Assembly: GCA_026645735.1 (NCBI GenBank)
Contig: JAPKMT010000027.1
Coordinates: 1 to 43,526, forward strand
Origin: Flexilinea sp.
GTDB taxonomy: Bacteria; Chloroflexota; Anaerolineae; Anaerolineales; Anaerolineaceae
Reading direction: 5' to 3'
DNA length: 43,526 nucleotides
The notes beneath the pieces were generated by a model. The model saw nothing but the letters and a program-made list of their open reading frames with translations. It had not been told where the DNA came from and ran no database searches. Made by a program: the position numbers and the translations under genes. This document shows, piece after piece, positions 5,685-15,046 of the stretch. Within the stretch, counting starts at the first letter, position 1. Each line of letters begins with the position of its first letter.

Positions 5685-8600
5685 ATGAAACAACGAATTC
5701 CACAAAAAGCAACGTATTTGTTCGTACTGGTTTTGATTGTTCTTATTTCTCTCAGTGTGTTAGGACGCTCACTGAATAATCCAGAAAAAACAATGGACAC
5801 ACCGGTACCCGATACAGCGTTTGAGATGAAAAATCGTGTTCAGATCAGCGATCAGGAATTTGATGCAGTGGTTGCCAATGAACCAGCGCAGTCTTCAGCT
5901 ATGATGGATACCTCCATCTTTTCCTCATTAACCATGGAAGATCTTTCAAAAATTGAAGATCCGGCATTTCTTTCTTTTGTGACCCAGATCCGAGCCGAAA
6001 AATCAGCTTCAACTGCTGCAAAGACATTCAAGGTTTTTATTAAATATCAGGAAGACGAGCGCGAAAAACTGGAGCGTTTGCTTGGCCAGTCTGAAGTGGA
6101 AGAAATCTTTTTTTACCGTTTCCTGAATCTTGTTTCCATACAAACCAGCGGAGATATACTGGCGAATGTGCTGAAGGAAGGTGAGGATACAGTAATCAGT
6201 GTCAATACGGACAGTGTAAACGAAATCAGCGATATACTGCCGGCAAATGAAATCAGTACTGTCACCTTGGGGGGAGGTACCGAAGAAATAACCGAAGTTT
6301 CCCGATTGCATCAGGCCGGTTATACCGGTAAAGGCTCAACCATCGCGATATTGGATACCGGGTTGGATGCCAGTCACGCGGAATTTGGTGACCGGGTGAT
6401 TTATGAAAAGTGTTTTTCAACCAAATTCGGTGAGGCCGGAACCGATTCAGCCTATTATCTCCCGCTGTGTAAAGATCAGAAACTGACTGCGGATTCCGCT
6501 TATCCATATAGCGATTATCCACAAACCGTGACCCACGGATCGCATGTGGCCGGAATTGCCGCCGGAAAAGGCGGAATGGCTCCGGAAGCGAATATTATTG
6601 CCGTGCAAGTCTTTTCTCAATATCTTTATAAAGATCAAAGCGGGACACGCTGGGCGACTACCGCTGCATTTGACAGCGATTATTTGAAAGGTCTGGACTA
6701 TATCTATGGCCTGGCGCAGGAGGGAGTGCCGATCGCGGCTGTCAATCTGAGTCTCGGAAGTGGTGAATTTTACGCAGTATGTGATGACTCCGATCGATTG
6801 GGTATTTCTACGCTTTTCCGAAAACTGAATGAACTGGGGATTGTGGTCGTAACGGCTGCCGGAAATTCGGGAACTGCAAAAGGGTATGATGGCTGGATCA
6901 GCGCTCCTGCCTGTTATTCCGGTTCTTTTACCGTAGGAGCTCTGGATTACCATGCTGGAAAACCAAAAATTGCGGATTTCTCCAGTTATAACGATTTGGT
7001 GGATCTTCTGGCACCCGGAACCAATATTCACTCCGCCTGTCTGAGCGATTATTGTGAAAAATCCGGTACTTCGATGGCAGCGCCTGCAGTTACCGGTGCA
7101 ATTGCGCTGGTTAAAGGAAATTTTCAGGGAGCTTCCGGATTGGATGCTGCTGCTTTTTTGCAGAACATCAGTGCGGTTTCTTATCAAAAATCAGGCGTTT
7201 CCAGAAAAAGCCTGAATTTTCATAAAGTTCTTTCTGAAGAAACAGGAACCGAGTTAAGGGCTGATGCTGCCGTACCAATATCTCTCAAGGCTCCGTCTTC
7301 AGTCCAGGCTGTTCCCGGAAATCAGAAGGTTGCGTTGCAGTGGAAACCGGTGGAGGGTGCTGATGGTTATCAGATCTTTTGCTCCGATTCATCCGAAATT
7401 TTTGGAATCTGCGCGCTTGCAGTTGGAGAAAACACCACAACTGCAGAAGTTTCCGAATTATCCGATGGAACTTCGTTGAAAAATGGTATGCGTTATGATT
7501 TCTATCTGAAGCCGTATCAGGAAGTCATCCAGAATGGCCAAGAGACTATCATCGGTGGTGAAGCGATTTCAAAAAAGGTTTCCGGAAAACCGATGCTGCC
7601 GGCCCCATCACAGATTGCTGCAATTACCGATAGCGGGATGATTACTTTGACATGGGATGCAGTTCCGGCAGCAGGCAATTACCAGATTGCATATTCTCGC
7701 TATCGCTTCTGGGGATTTCAGGATTCAGAACCGATCACCGGGACGCGTTTTCCACTGGACGGATTGAAAGAAGGAGAAAAAATTTATTTCAAAGTTCGCT
7801 CCATGGATGCGGTTAATCCCGATGTGAAGTCCGATTATTCTGCAGTCATTTCCGCTGCAGCGCTGGAAAGCGCTGCTCCGACAATTCCTGGTGTGCTTTC
7901 TGACAGGGAGAACGCAAAAGATTCAGAAATCCCGACCATTGCGGCGATGATTCCGGATGAACCGGTTATGGTGAATTCAAGTCAGAAAAGTATCGATCCA
8001 CAACGCATTGATGAATCAGAAAATGCCGACCTTTCAGGGAATACCGCAGAACCTTTGTTAACCGATCAAAAAGCCTGGCGTTGGGATATGGATCGTCTGC
8101 CTTCAACTGGATTCCCGGCGGGACGCCTGGTTACACTGCCAGTATCGTCATCTGACATTCCTTATCAAAACCTTGGCTTCAGTATTGAAATTCCGGCCAT
8201 TGACAGCCGTTCGCAGATTGTCTCTGTGCCAGCACGCAACGCACAATTTGCAGTTGATTGGCTGGGCAAGGATGCCGGTTTACTGCAGGGTTCTGATTTG
8301 CCCGGGAAGGGTATTTCGATCATTGCAGCTCACAACCATTTGAATACCGGCGAAACCGGCCCGTTTCTGTTTTTGATGGATTTGAAACAAAATGATCGAA
8401 TTTTCATTCGCAATGCTGCCGGTGATATGCAGACTTTTAAGATCTATGCCAATCAAAAAATTGCTCCGGATGAAATTGAGAAGATGGATGCACTGGCAAA
8501 AACCAATTGCCTGATCCTCGTGACCTGTGAAGATGAATCCAGCGATGGCGGGTATACGCATCGGAGGGTGGTCTTTGCAGAACCGTTCGAATCAAATTAA
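5685..8600 (+). CDS. subtilisin-like protease fused to a sortase
   Basis: A 971-residue exported protein. Residues 8-30 are a signal or anchor helix (YLFVLVLIVLISLSVLG). A propeptide-like region follows. The S8 protease domain has a full triad: D224 in AILDTGLD, H284 in THGSHVAG and S463 in SGTSMAAP. Two fibronectin-III-like domains follow (about 535-630 and 636-725; each has the QW/TW...Y motif), then a linker, then LPSTGFPAG at 805. The last 150 residues are a sortase: H883/H885 in AAHNHLNTG, C948 in LVTCEDES, R960/R961. I chose ATG 5685; TTG 5667 would add six residues. A protease and a transpeptidase in one chain, with a sorting-signal-like motif between them, is unusual. The product probably acts at the cell surface; its substrates are unknown. 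Confidence 0.85.
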   Translation: MKQRIPQKATYLFVLVLIVLISLSVLGRSLNNPEKTMDTPVPDTAFEMKNRVQISDQEFDAVVANEPAQSSAMMDTSIFSSLTMEDLSKIEDPAFLSFVTQIRAEKSASTAAKTFKVFIKYQEDEREKLERLLGQSEVEEIFFYRFLNLVSIQTSGDILANVLKEGEDTVISVNTDSVNEISDILPANEISTVTLGGGTEEITEVSRLHQAGYTGKGSTIAILDTGLDASHAEFGDRVIYEKCFSTKFGEAGTDSAYYLPLCKDQKLTADSAYPYSDYPQTVTHGSHVAGIAAGKGGMAPEANIIAVQVFSQYLYKDQSGTRWATTAAFDSDYLKGLDYIYGLAQEGVPIAAVNLSLGSGEFYAVCDDSDRLGISTLFRKLNELGIVVVTAAGNSGTAKGYDGWISAPACYSGSFTVGALDYHAGKPKIADFSSYNDLVDLLAPGTNIHSACLSDYCEKSGTSMAAPAVTGAIALVKGNFQGASGLDAAAFLQNISAVSYQKSGVSRKSLNFHKVLSEETGTELRADAAVPISLKAPSSVQAVPGNQKVALQWKPVEGADGYQIFCSDSSEIFGICALAVGENTTTAEVSELSDGTSLKNGMRYDFYLKPYQEVIQNGQETIIGGEAISKKVSGKPMLPAPSQIAAITDSGMITLTWDAVPAAGNYQIAYSRYRFWGFQDSEPITGTRFPLDGLKEGEKIYFKVRSMDAVNPDVKSDYSAVISAAALESAAPTIPGVLSDRENAKDSEIPTIAAMIPDEPVMVNSSQKSIDPQRIDESENADLSGNTAEPLLTDQKAWRWDMDRLPSTGFPAGRLVTLPVSSSDIPYQNLGFSIEIPAIDSRSQIVSVPARNAQFAVDWLGKDAGLLQGSDLPGKGISIIAAHNHLNTGETGPFLFLMDLKQNDRIFIRNAAGDMQTFKIYANQKIAPDEIEKMDALAKTNCLILVTCEDESSDGGYTHRRVVFAEPFESN

Positions 8601-8623
8601 TACGTTTGGAAAAAAGAGAGAAC

Positions 8624-8700
8624 CTGTTGAAGTGTAGTTTTTGCGCTTTGCGCAAAAACTACACTACAACAAATCATTCTCCCCGTATTACGAATCGTTG
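8624..8700. repeat. palindromic hairpin element, copy 4
   Basis: Inner arms 8624-8646 and 8650-8672 pair at 21 of 23 positions around a TTT loop; apex TTTTTGCGC-TTT-GCGCAAAAA. The right flank has CCCCGTATTACGAATCGTTG, a variant of the outer arm. It lies between the protease-sortase gene and the glutathione peroxidase gene. Confidence 0.8.
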
Positions 8701-8721
8701 TATCTGAGAAAGGAAATTAAG

Positions 8722-9261
8722 ATGGGTATTTATGATTTTTCAGTTTTGGATGTTCAGAAAAATACAGTCTCCCTGTCAGAATATTCAGGGAAAGTCTTGT
8801 TAATTGTCAATACAGCTACTGGCTGCGGATTCACTCCGCAATACGAAGCCCTGGAGGCTTTATATAAAAAATATAAAGATCAGGGATTTGAAATATTGGA
8901 TTTTCCATGTAATCAATTCCTTCATCAGGCACCAGGGAGCGATGAGGAAATCCAAAGTTTCTGTCAGATGAAATATGGGACAACCTTTAATACTTTTTCA
9001 AAAATTGAGGTGAACGGGGAAAAAGAGCACCCTCTCTATACCTGGTTGAAAGAAAATGCTCCCGATGAAACAGAAAACCAGGAAGCAGCCGGATTCAAAA
9101 AAGTCCTGATGGACCTGGCACAGACTTTTACCGGTAATGGCATCAAGTGGAATTTCACCAAATTTTTGATTAGTCGAAATGGCAGTATCATTGCCAGATT
9201 TGCCCCAACCTTCAAACCGGAAGATATCGACCCATATGTCGAAACAGCCTTAAAAGCCTAA
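8722..9261 (+). CDS. glutathione peroxidase family protein (probably thioredoxin-dependent)
   Basis: A 179-residue peroxidase that reduces hydroperoxides with thiols. The thioredoxin-fold signature is intact: peroxidatic C35 in TATGCGFTPQYEALE, catalytic Q69 in FPCNQFLHQAPG, and the WNF motif (IKWNFTKFLI) near the C-terminus. C81 (IQSFCQMK) sits where thioredoxin-dependent members have the resolving cysteine, so thioredoxin is the likelier reductant. The start at 8722 is supported by AGAAAGGA seven bases upstream; the frame is open further back into the palindromic element but has no ribosome site there. It is cytosolic (no signal peptide). A strong terminator follows, so it is the last gene of its unit. 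Confidence 0.92.
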   Translation: MGIYDFSVLDVQKNTVSLSEYSGKVLLIVNTATGCGFTPQYEALEALYKKYKDQGFEILDFPCNQFLHQAPGSDEEIQSFCQMKYGTTFNTFSKIEVNGEKEHPLYTWLKENAPDETENQEAAGFKKVLMDLAQTFTGNGIKWNFTKFLISRNGSIIARFAPTFKPEDIDPYVETALKA

Positions 9262-9286
9262 CAAATTTCATTCATCTTTCTCCTCG

Positions 9287-9320
9287 AAAAAGCCCGGCGC
9301 AAAAAATGCCGGGCTTTTTT
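9287..9320 (+). terminator. rho-independent terminator after the peroxidase gene
   Basis: Hairpin AAAGCCCGGC / GCCGGGCTTT (arms 9289-9298 and 9308-9317), closed by a short A-rich loop and followed by a T run ending at 9320. Confidence 0.9.
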
Positions 9321-9861
9321 GGCGTCAGAAGCCTTAGTGAAAATAGATTCGACACGGAAAAAAATTCTGCTTAAAGTAGGTTAAATTGATCCGATTCATG
9401 CAAACATCAATCAAATATTCGCTCTTTGTTTTGTATTTTTTTAATTTTAGATTTCTGGCCATTCGAGTATTTCTCATCTATGGAATTTTTATAAAAAGTT
9501 GAGAAATTTATCTTATAAATCAAAAAGCAACATATCTGAGAAATTGCAATTGGTACTATTTTCTAACTGATGTTATTGGTAATGGTAAAAAAAGTTCAAA
9601 TTTCGTAATATCTTTTTACAGAAGTCACAGATAAATCAGGATATTCATAACATGAAAAAAGATCATATCGGAATATAATGGTTAAGAATCGTGCACGTGC
9701 ACTATCCCAATAAACGCATTGAATCAAATTTAATTTTTGCTGGGCTTATTATGAATATATAAAATTCGCATAAATGGTCGCATTTTTTCGATTTTTTTCA
9801 AGAGATTATTGTTTGTGATGCAGTGCAAAGTTTAATTTCAATCAACCCCACAGGAGGGATT
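9321..9861. other. AT-rich intergenic region upstream of the first CUT2 operon
   Basis: About 540 bases without a supportable gene. It is rich in A/T runs and contains the TATAAT and GTGCACGTGCAC elements described separately and, near its right end, AGGAGG for the permease start. I see no other hairpin or small gene with a ribosome site. Confidence 0.6.
9674..9702 (+). promoter_or_regulatory. candidate promoter -10 and 12-bp palindromic operator
   Basis: TATAAT (9674-9679) is followed 11 bases later by the perfect palindrome GTGCACGTGCAC (9691-9702), which would cover the expected transcription start. LacI- or GntR-type sugar repressors often bind such a site. No good -35 lies at the right distance, so the promoter call is weak. 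No repressor gene is nearby. Confidence 0.4.
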
Positions 9862-10872
9862 ATGGCCAATCAAACCGCCAAGGCTCAATCTTTCAAAGAT
9901 AAGCCGAAAAAATCGTTTTTTGCTTCAATATTAAAAACGCGCGAGATCGGTGTATTCCTGTTTCTAATTGTATTGTGTATTGCAATGAGCTTCCTGAGTG
10001 AATATTTTTTGAAACCCCAGAACCTGTTTAATGTGCTGAGAGGAATGTCTACAACTGCAATTATGGCGATTGGAGTGACAATGATCATCATAACTGGTGG
10101 GATTGATCTTTCAATTGGTTCTGTGATGGCGGCTTCAGGAATGTTAACAGCACGGCTTATCACGGTACACGGTTTTTATCCATGGCTGGCTTTTGCGATT
10201 GGAATCGGTTTGGGAGTTGTATTGGGAGCGATTAATGGCTTGGTCGTTACACGGCTGAGAGTAAATCCATTTATTACTACATTGGGCATGATGAGTGTCG
10301 CGCGTGGTTTGACCTATTTACTCGCAAGCGGCATTCAGGGGACTGTAGCCAGTAATATACCTTTGAAAGACCCTGGTGTCGGGTTCCTGGGTGGTGGATA
10401 TATTGGGCCGGTCCCCTTTCCTTTGATCGAAATGATATTTTTTGTGATCCTATTTACGTATTTCTTAAACCATACCGTGTTAGGACGCCAGATTTATGCG
10501 GTGGGTAGTAATGAATCGGCGGCACACTTGTCTGGAGTCAATGATCGTAAAGTAAAGCTTTTTGTTTACACGTTAACCGGAGCATTTGTTGCGTTTGGTG
10601 GAATTATGAATGCAGGCTTATTATCGACAGCAATGACCAATACAGGCACAGGATCTGAAATGGACGTTATTGCAGCAGTTGTTTTGGGAGGAACAAGTTT
10701 ATCCGGCGGAGAAGGCACAATTATCGGAGCTGTGATTGGTGCGGCGATTATGGCAGTTATTCGTAATGCTTTTGTTCTTCTAAAATTGCCTCAATCTGCT
10801 CAAACGATTGTGATAGGTGTCGTAATTGTAATGGCTGTTGCTTTAGATCAGCTTCGGAAGCGTAACAAATAG
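9862..10872 (+). CDS. CUT2 sugar ABC transporter permease
   Basis: A 336-residue membrane protein of the RbsC/XylH family (BPD_transp_2): about ten hydrophobic segments, the motif GVTMIIITGGIDLSIGSV near residue 70 that is diagnostic of the family, and GAINGLVVTRLRVNPFITTLG and the VVLGGTSLSGG cytoplasmic loop that contacts the ATPase. The start at 9862 is set by AGGAGG a few bases upstream; an in-frame GTG at 9823 has no ribosome site. It is the first gene of an operon with the binding protein and ATPase. Permease-first order is less usual than binding-protein-first. The weak hairpin 10941-10962 lies in the 133-base gap to the next gene. Confidence 0.92.
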   Translation: MANQTAKAQSFKDKPKKSFFASILKTREIGVFLFLIVLCIAMSFLSEYFLKPQNLFNVLRGMSTTAIMAIGVTMIIITGGIDLSIGSVMAASGMLTARLITVHGFYPWLAFAIGIGLGVVLGAINGLVVTRLRVNPFITTLGMMSVARGLTYLLASGIQGTVASNIPLKDPGVGFLGGGYIGPVPFPLIEMIFFVILFTYFLNHTVLGRQIYAVGSNESAAHLSGVNDRKVKLFVYTLTGAFVAFGGIMNAGLLSTAMTNTGTGSEMDVIAAVVLGGTSLSGGEGTIIGAVIGAAIMAVIRNAFVLLKLPQSAQTIVIGVVIVMAVALDQLRKRNK

Positions 10873-11005
10873 AAACAGTGTTCGTTGATTGATAAGAAGA
10901 ATATGTGTTGGCATATATTCCTGAATAATTGTGTTTTGTAACCTGTCGTTGTAACGTCAGGTATAAAAAAAGTAAAGAATCAATGCATAGTAAGGAGAAA
11001 GAATC

Positions 11006-12043
11006 ATGAAGAAAAGCAGTATTGGAATTTTGTTGTTTGCTGTGTTGAGCATTATGCTCATCGCTGGTGTAACTGCTGTGTTTGCTGCTGATGAAGCACT
11101 TCCGGCATTTGACAGCGTTTGTCAACCTGCAGATGAAGGTACAGTAAAACCGGTCGATATTAAACCTGAAAAACCGATGAAAATTGCTGTTTTGGGTTTG
11201 GAGAATAATCCATTCTGGATTCCAGTAAAAGAAGGAACTCTGAAAGCAGCAGAAGAATTAAAACCGTATGGCGTTACTGTCGATTGGATTGTTCCTGGTG
11301 ATCAGCATACCGCAGAGGTTTTTGGAGCCGCCATTGAAGCTGCAATTGCTCAGGAATATGATGCAATTGCAACAGTTGCCGGTGATGCAGGAGTAGCTCC
11401 TTTCATCGATAAAGCCGTAGCGGCTGGAATTCCAGTTGCAACATTCAATGCTGAGACATTAACTGAAAATGGCCGTATGATCTTTGTTGGCGCTGATCTC
11501 ACCAAACAGGGTGAAGCAGCAGGAAAAGCAATGGCTGAAGCGATCGGTGGCAAAGGAAAAATTGCGATCATAACCGGCTTTTTCGCCGTGGAAGCACATG
11601 AATTGCGCCGTAAGGGTCTTGTTGATTATCTCGCAGCAAATTATCCTGAAATTGAAATTGTGGCAACTGTTGAAAATACAGATAAAGCGGATATCGCTTT
11701 TACTCAGGCAAATGACTTCATGTCTGCCAATCCGGATCTGGCGGGTATTTATGTAACCGCAGGTGGCCCATTCGGGGCTGCAAAGGCTGTGGAAGATGCC
11801 GGTAAAGCGGATTCTATTAAACTGATTTCCTATGATTTTGTTGACGAGACCATGGAATATGTTCAAAAAGGAATTATCTATGGTACTGTCGGACAGGATC
11901 CTTTTGCTCAAGGTCACGATCCGGCAATTCGTTTGTTCAACTATTTAGTGGGTGGTCAAGTTCCTGAATGCGCCCGGTTGTTAACGCGTTCTGATCTGGT
12001 TACAAAGGACAATATCGATCAGTTTTGGACAAAACCGGAGTAA
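11006..12043 (+). CDS. sugar ABC transporter substrate-binding protein (RbsB-like)
   Basis: A 345-residue periplasmic-type binding protein (Peripla_BP_4, pentose/hexose family). Residues 1-28 are a signal peptide ending in VFAAD. The two-lobe domain starts at MKIAVLGLENNPFW; the ligand-contact loops PFWIPVKEG and TFNAET are visible, and the closing region has YGTVGQDPFAQGHDPA. No lipobox cysteine is at the cleavage site. AAGGAGAAAG precedes the ATG. It is encoded between permease and ATPase and is followed by two stable hairpins that probably protect or limit its transcript. The substrate cannot be told from sequence; downstream enzymes suggest something other than plain ribose. Confidence 0.9.
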   Translation: MKKSSIGILLFAVLSIMLIAGVTAVFAADEALPAFDSVCQPADEGTVKPVDIKPEKPMKIAVLGLENNPFWIPVKEGTLKAAEELKPYGVTVDWIVPGDQHTAEVFGAAIEAAIAQEYDAIATVAGDAGVAPFIDKAVAAGIPVATFNAETLTENGRMIFVGADLTKQGEAAGKAMAEAIGGKGKIAIITGFFAVEAHELRRKGLVDYLAANYPEIEIVATVENTDKADIAFTQANDFMSANPDLAGIYVTAGGPFGAAKAVEDAGKADSIKLISYDFVDETMEYVQKGIIYGTVGQDPFAQGHDPAIRLFNYLVGGQVPECARLLTRSDLVTKDNIDQFWTKPE

Positions 12044-12056
12044 ATAAAGTCGTTTT

Positions 12057-12160
12057 GAGCCGGATATTTCTATCCGGCTCATCCATTAAGTTTGATTTCT
12101 GTAAGCGGTCAGGTGAATATTGGATATTCCTTCACATGACTGCTTTTCCAAATCAAACTT
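12057..12160 (+). other. two stable intercistronic hairpins after the binding-protein gene
   Basis: First hairpin GAGCCGGATA...TATCCGGCTC (12057-12080), without a T run. Second, a long imperfect stem from AAGTTTGATTT (12088-12098) to AAATCAAACTT (12150-12160), with inner paired blocks AAGCGGTCA/TGACTGCTT and GTGAA/TTCAC. They probably act as partial terminators or 3' stabilisers that let the binding protein be made in excess over the ATPase. Confidence 0.7.
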
Positions 12161-12223
12161 ATGCTTTTATGCTGATTTGGGATTTGCTTTAAGAATAATG
12201 ACCTTAAGAAATGAGTAATTGCT

Positions 12224-13738
12224 ATGACAGACACCGGACTAATTCTAAAAATCGAAGGCATATCCAAAAGCTATGGTGGAGTCCAAGCATTGGACCATGT
12301 CAATCTGGAAGTTAACTATGGAGAGGTTCATGCTCTGGTTGGAGAAAATGGGGCAGGAAAATCAACTTTAATGAAAATCCTTGGAGGAATTGTCAACCGT
12401 GACAGTGGAAAAATCCTTTTCAAGGGCGAAGAGGTTGATTTCCAAAAGCCGATGGAAGCAATTTCAGCTGGAATAGCGATTATTCATCAGGAATTATCGA
12501 TGATCCCTGCCTTGAATGTCATTGAAAATATTTTTATGGGGCGTATGCCGAATACAAAAGGACGAATTCACTGGAAAGAAGCAGAAGAGGAAACTGTCCG
12601 ATTATTGGATATGGTCGGACTCGCGATTGATCCACATACACTTGTCTCCAACTTAAGTATTTCTCAACGACAATTAATTGAAATTGCTAAAGCGCTTTCA
12701 AAAAATGCAAGCTTGATCGTTATGGATGAACCAAATTCATCATTATCTGAAAGTGAAACGGATCGATTGTTTCAGGTAATTCAAAAACTCAAGAATCGAA
12801 ATGTTGCAGTTATTTATGTGTCTCATAAAATTGAAGAAGTGCTTTTTATTGCAGATCGTATCACTGTGATGCGTGATGCTCATTATGTCGGCACAATTAA
12901 CAAATCTGAGGCAACCGTAGCAAAAATAATTCAGATGATGGTTGGTCGTGAACTGTTAGTCGAATATGTCCCCCCTCAAAAGAAACCGGGGGAGGTTATT
13001 CTTGAAGTTCGCGGATTGTGTGGTGAACGTTTTAAAGATGTCAGTTTTTGTTTACATAAAGGCGAGATAGTGGGGATGGCTGGATTGGTTGGAGCTGGTC
13101 GTAGTGAAGTCGCTCGAACTATCTTTGGAGATTTTAAAAAAATTGCTGGTGAAATATTTTTTGAAGGGCGTGAAGTAAATTTCCACTCTCCCGCTGAAGC
13201 CATTCGTGCAGGCATCTCAATGCTGCAAGAAGACCGAAAAGTGCTTTCTTTGTTTTTCGATCTGCCAATCATTGAAAACATGTCCCTTGCAAATCTTCCG
13301 AAAATGACCCGTAGAGGTTTTATCAATTTCCCACTTATTATTGAAAAAGCAAAGGGATTTGTAAAAGATTTGGATATTAAACTTGCTTCAATCGATAATC
13401 CTGCGAAAAGTCTTTCCGGTGGAAATCAACAAAAGGTCATCTTGGCACGATGGCTTGAAACGAATCCCAAATTACTTATTTTAGATGAGCCTACACACGG
13501 TGTGGATGTCGGGGCGAAAAGTGAGATTTATCAATTAATCCGGAATTTATCGGAAAGAGGCGTTAGCATTCTGCTGATTTCTTCTGAATTGCCTGAAATT
13601 ATTGCCATGTCAGATCGGGTTGTTGTGATGCATGAAGGCAAGGTGACAGGAACCTTGCCACATGAGGACTGTACGGAAGACAACATCATGGCTCATGCGA
13701 CAGGTTTACAGGAACAAATGATCATAGGATGTGCATGA
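12224..13738 (+). CDS. CUT2 sugar ABC transporter ATPase (two ABC domains)
   Basis: A 504-residue RbsA/MglA-type protein with duplicated ABC domains. Domain 1: Walker A GENGAGKST (about residue 40), a signature region LSISQRQLIEIAKAL and Walker B LIVMDEPNSSL. Domain 2: the degenerate Walker A GLVGAGRSE that is normal for this family, signature LSGGNQQKV and LLILDEPTHGVDVG. It energises uptake with the upstream permease and binding protein. Its stop overlaps the start of the next gene (ATGA at 13735), which ties the DUF4380 gene to the transport operon. The ribosome site is weak, consistent with lower expression than the binding protein. Confidence 0.93.
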   Translation: MTDTGLILKIEGISKSYGGVQALDHVNLEVNYGEVHALVGENGAGKSTLMKILGGIVNRDSGKILFKGEEVDFQKPMEAISAGIAIIHQELSMIPALNVIENIFMGRMPNTKGRIHWKEAEEETVRLLDMVGLAIDPHTLVSNLSISQRQLIEIAKALSKNASLIVMDEPNSSLSESETDRLFQVIQKLKNRNVAVIYVSHKIEEVLFIADRITVMRDAHYVGTINKSEATVAKIIQMMVGRELLVEYVPPQKKPGEVILEVRGLCGERFKDVSFCLHKGEIVGMAGLVGAGRSEVARTIFGDFKKIAGEIFFEGREVNFHSPAEAIRAGISMLQEDRKVLSLFFDLPIIENMSLANLPKMTRRGFINFPLIIEKAKGFVKDLDIKLASIDNPAKSLSGGNQQKVILARWLETNPKLLILDEPTHGVDVGAKSEIYQLIRNLSERGVSILLISSELPEIIAMSDRVVVMHEGKVTGTLPHEDCTEDNIMAHATGLQEQMIIGCA

Positions 13739-15039
13739 TGATTGAACGCTGCATCATCGAAAAAGTAAATTTCCATGGTTGGGATGGAATAACACTGCGA
13801 AATCACTTGATCTCAATTACTGTGGTCCCCGCAATTGGTGGCCGTTTGATGGCTTATAACCTGGGAGATTATAATTTTTCGTATATCGATCGCAATCTGG
13901 CTGGAAAAATGTTTACACCAAAAGAACACATGGGTTTGGATGGGTCTTTGATTTACTGGAAAAACTATGGGGGGGATAAGACGTGGCCTTCCCCGCAAGG
14001 TTGGTCTACCGATGAGGAGTGGCATGGTCCACCGGATGCAATATTGGATTCCGGCCCTTATTCAGTTACGGCTCTGATGGAACACGAAGATGGATCAGCA
14101 GAAATCGAGATGACTTCATTACCGGATACGGATCGAACAGGTATCCAGATTATTCGCAATTTTCGGATTGTACCGAATTCAACCAGAGTTCAATTGACGC
14201 TGACATTTCGAAATACTTCTCAAAGAAATGTACGTTGGAGTATATGGGACGTTCATCAGTTAAGCGCGGAACAAATAAAAGAAGATGGAAGCCTGGAAAT
14301 GGAAAAAGGGTGTGTGATAACTACCTGTATCAATCCGAAAAGCTGTTTTGAACGTGGTTTCCATGTTATGTTTGGGGAAGAAAACAATCCTCAATGGCAG
14401 GTTGATCCTGATAGTGGTCTGTTTATAGCAGAGTATTTATGGCATATCGGAAAAGTTGGGATCGATACGGATTGCGGTTGGATTGGTTTTGCTAATCGAA
14501 AAAGAAAAGTTGCTCTGGTAGAAAAATTCCAATTTTTTGAAGGACAGGAATACCCGGATCATGGTTCAAGTCTCGAATGTTGGACAGTAGGTAGAGGTGA
14601 AGCTTCTGGTTTGAATTATGAAGGCAGTAATATTTTTCTGATGGAAGCGGAAGTTCTTAGTCCGCTTTTTACATTTCAACCTCATGAAAGCCATTCATTT
14701 CAGATGGAATGGGGTACCTGCTGTTTGGATGGTATGGTAAAAGAGGCCAGTGAAGGTGGACTTGCCTCTGAATTGTTGAAAGTTGATTTCCTGGATCATC
14801 ATACAATTCATTTGACCGGAAAATTTGGTGTCTTTGATCCAGGCGAGCTGCATCTTCATCTGTTGAATTCCGAAGATGAAATTCTAAAAGAATTGATTAT
14901 TGAAGGCGTAACACCAATACAGTGTATTGATTTCGATCAAACGTTATGCCTACCCGATAACCTGTCTCGAGTAGAGCTACATAACTACTCAGTGACTGAT
15001 CACACAAGCCGCTTATTAGCAAAATATGCAATAGGATAA
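13735..15039 (+). CDS. DUF4380 / galactose-mutarotase-like protein
   Basis: A 434-residue beta-rich protein of the DUF4380 group, which has the galactose-mutarotase (supersandwich) fold: N-terminal NHLISITVVPAIGGRLMAYNLG is the typical opening, followed by KTWPSPQGW and later WDVHQLS and GWIGFANRKRKVALVEKF. Related folds bind or epimerise sugars, but no reaction is established for DUF4380 proteins. The start at 13735 overlaps the ATPase stop (ATGA) with AGGA five bases upstream. It has no signal peptide, so it is cytosolic. Genetic coupling to the transporter suggests that it handles the imported carbohydrate or glycoside. Confidence 0.75.
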   Translation: MMIERCIIEKVNFHGWDGITLRNHLISITVVPAIGGRLMAYNLGDYNFSYIDRNLAGKMFTPKEHMGLDGSLIYWKNYGGDKTWPSPQGWSTDEEWHGPPDAILDSGPYSVTALMEHEDGSAEIEMTSLPDTDRTGIQIIRNFRIVPNSTRVQLTLTFRNTSQRNVRWSIWDVHQLSAEQIKEDGSLEMEKGCVITTCINPKSCFERGFHVMFGEENNPQWQVDPDSGLFIAEYLWHIGKVGIDTDCGWIGFANRKRKVALVEKFQFFEGQEYPDHGSSLECWTVGRGEASGLNYEGSNIFLMEAEVLSPLFTFQPHESHSFQMEWGTCCLDGMVKEASEGGLASELLKVDFLDHHTIHLTGKFGVFDPGELHLHLLNSEDEILKELIIEGVTPIQCIDFDQTLCLPDNLSRVELHNYSVTDHTSRLLAKYAIG

Positions 15040-15046
15040 CAAACAA

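Noticed and set aside
6447..7187. Minus-strand open frame of 246 codons
   Set aside because: Antisense to the subtilisin domain; no family and no ribosome site.
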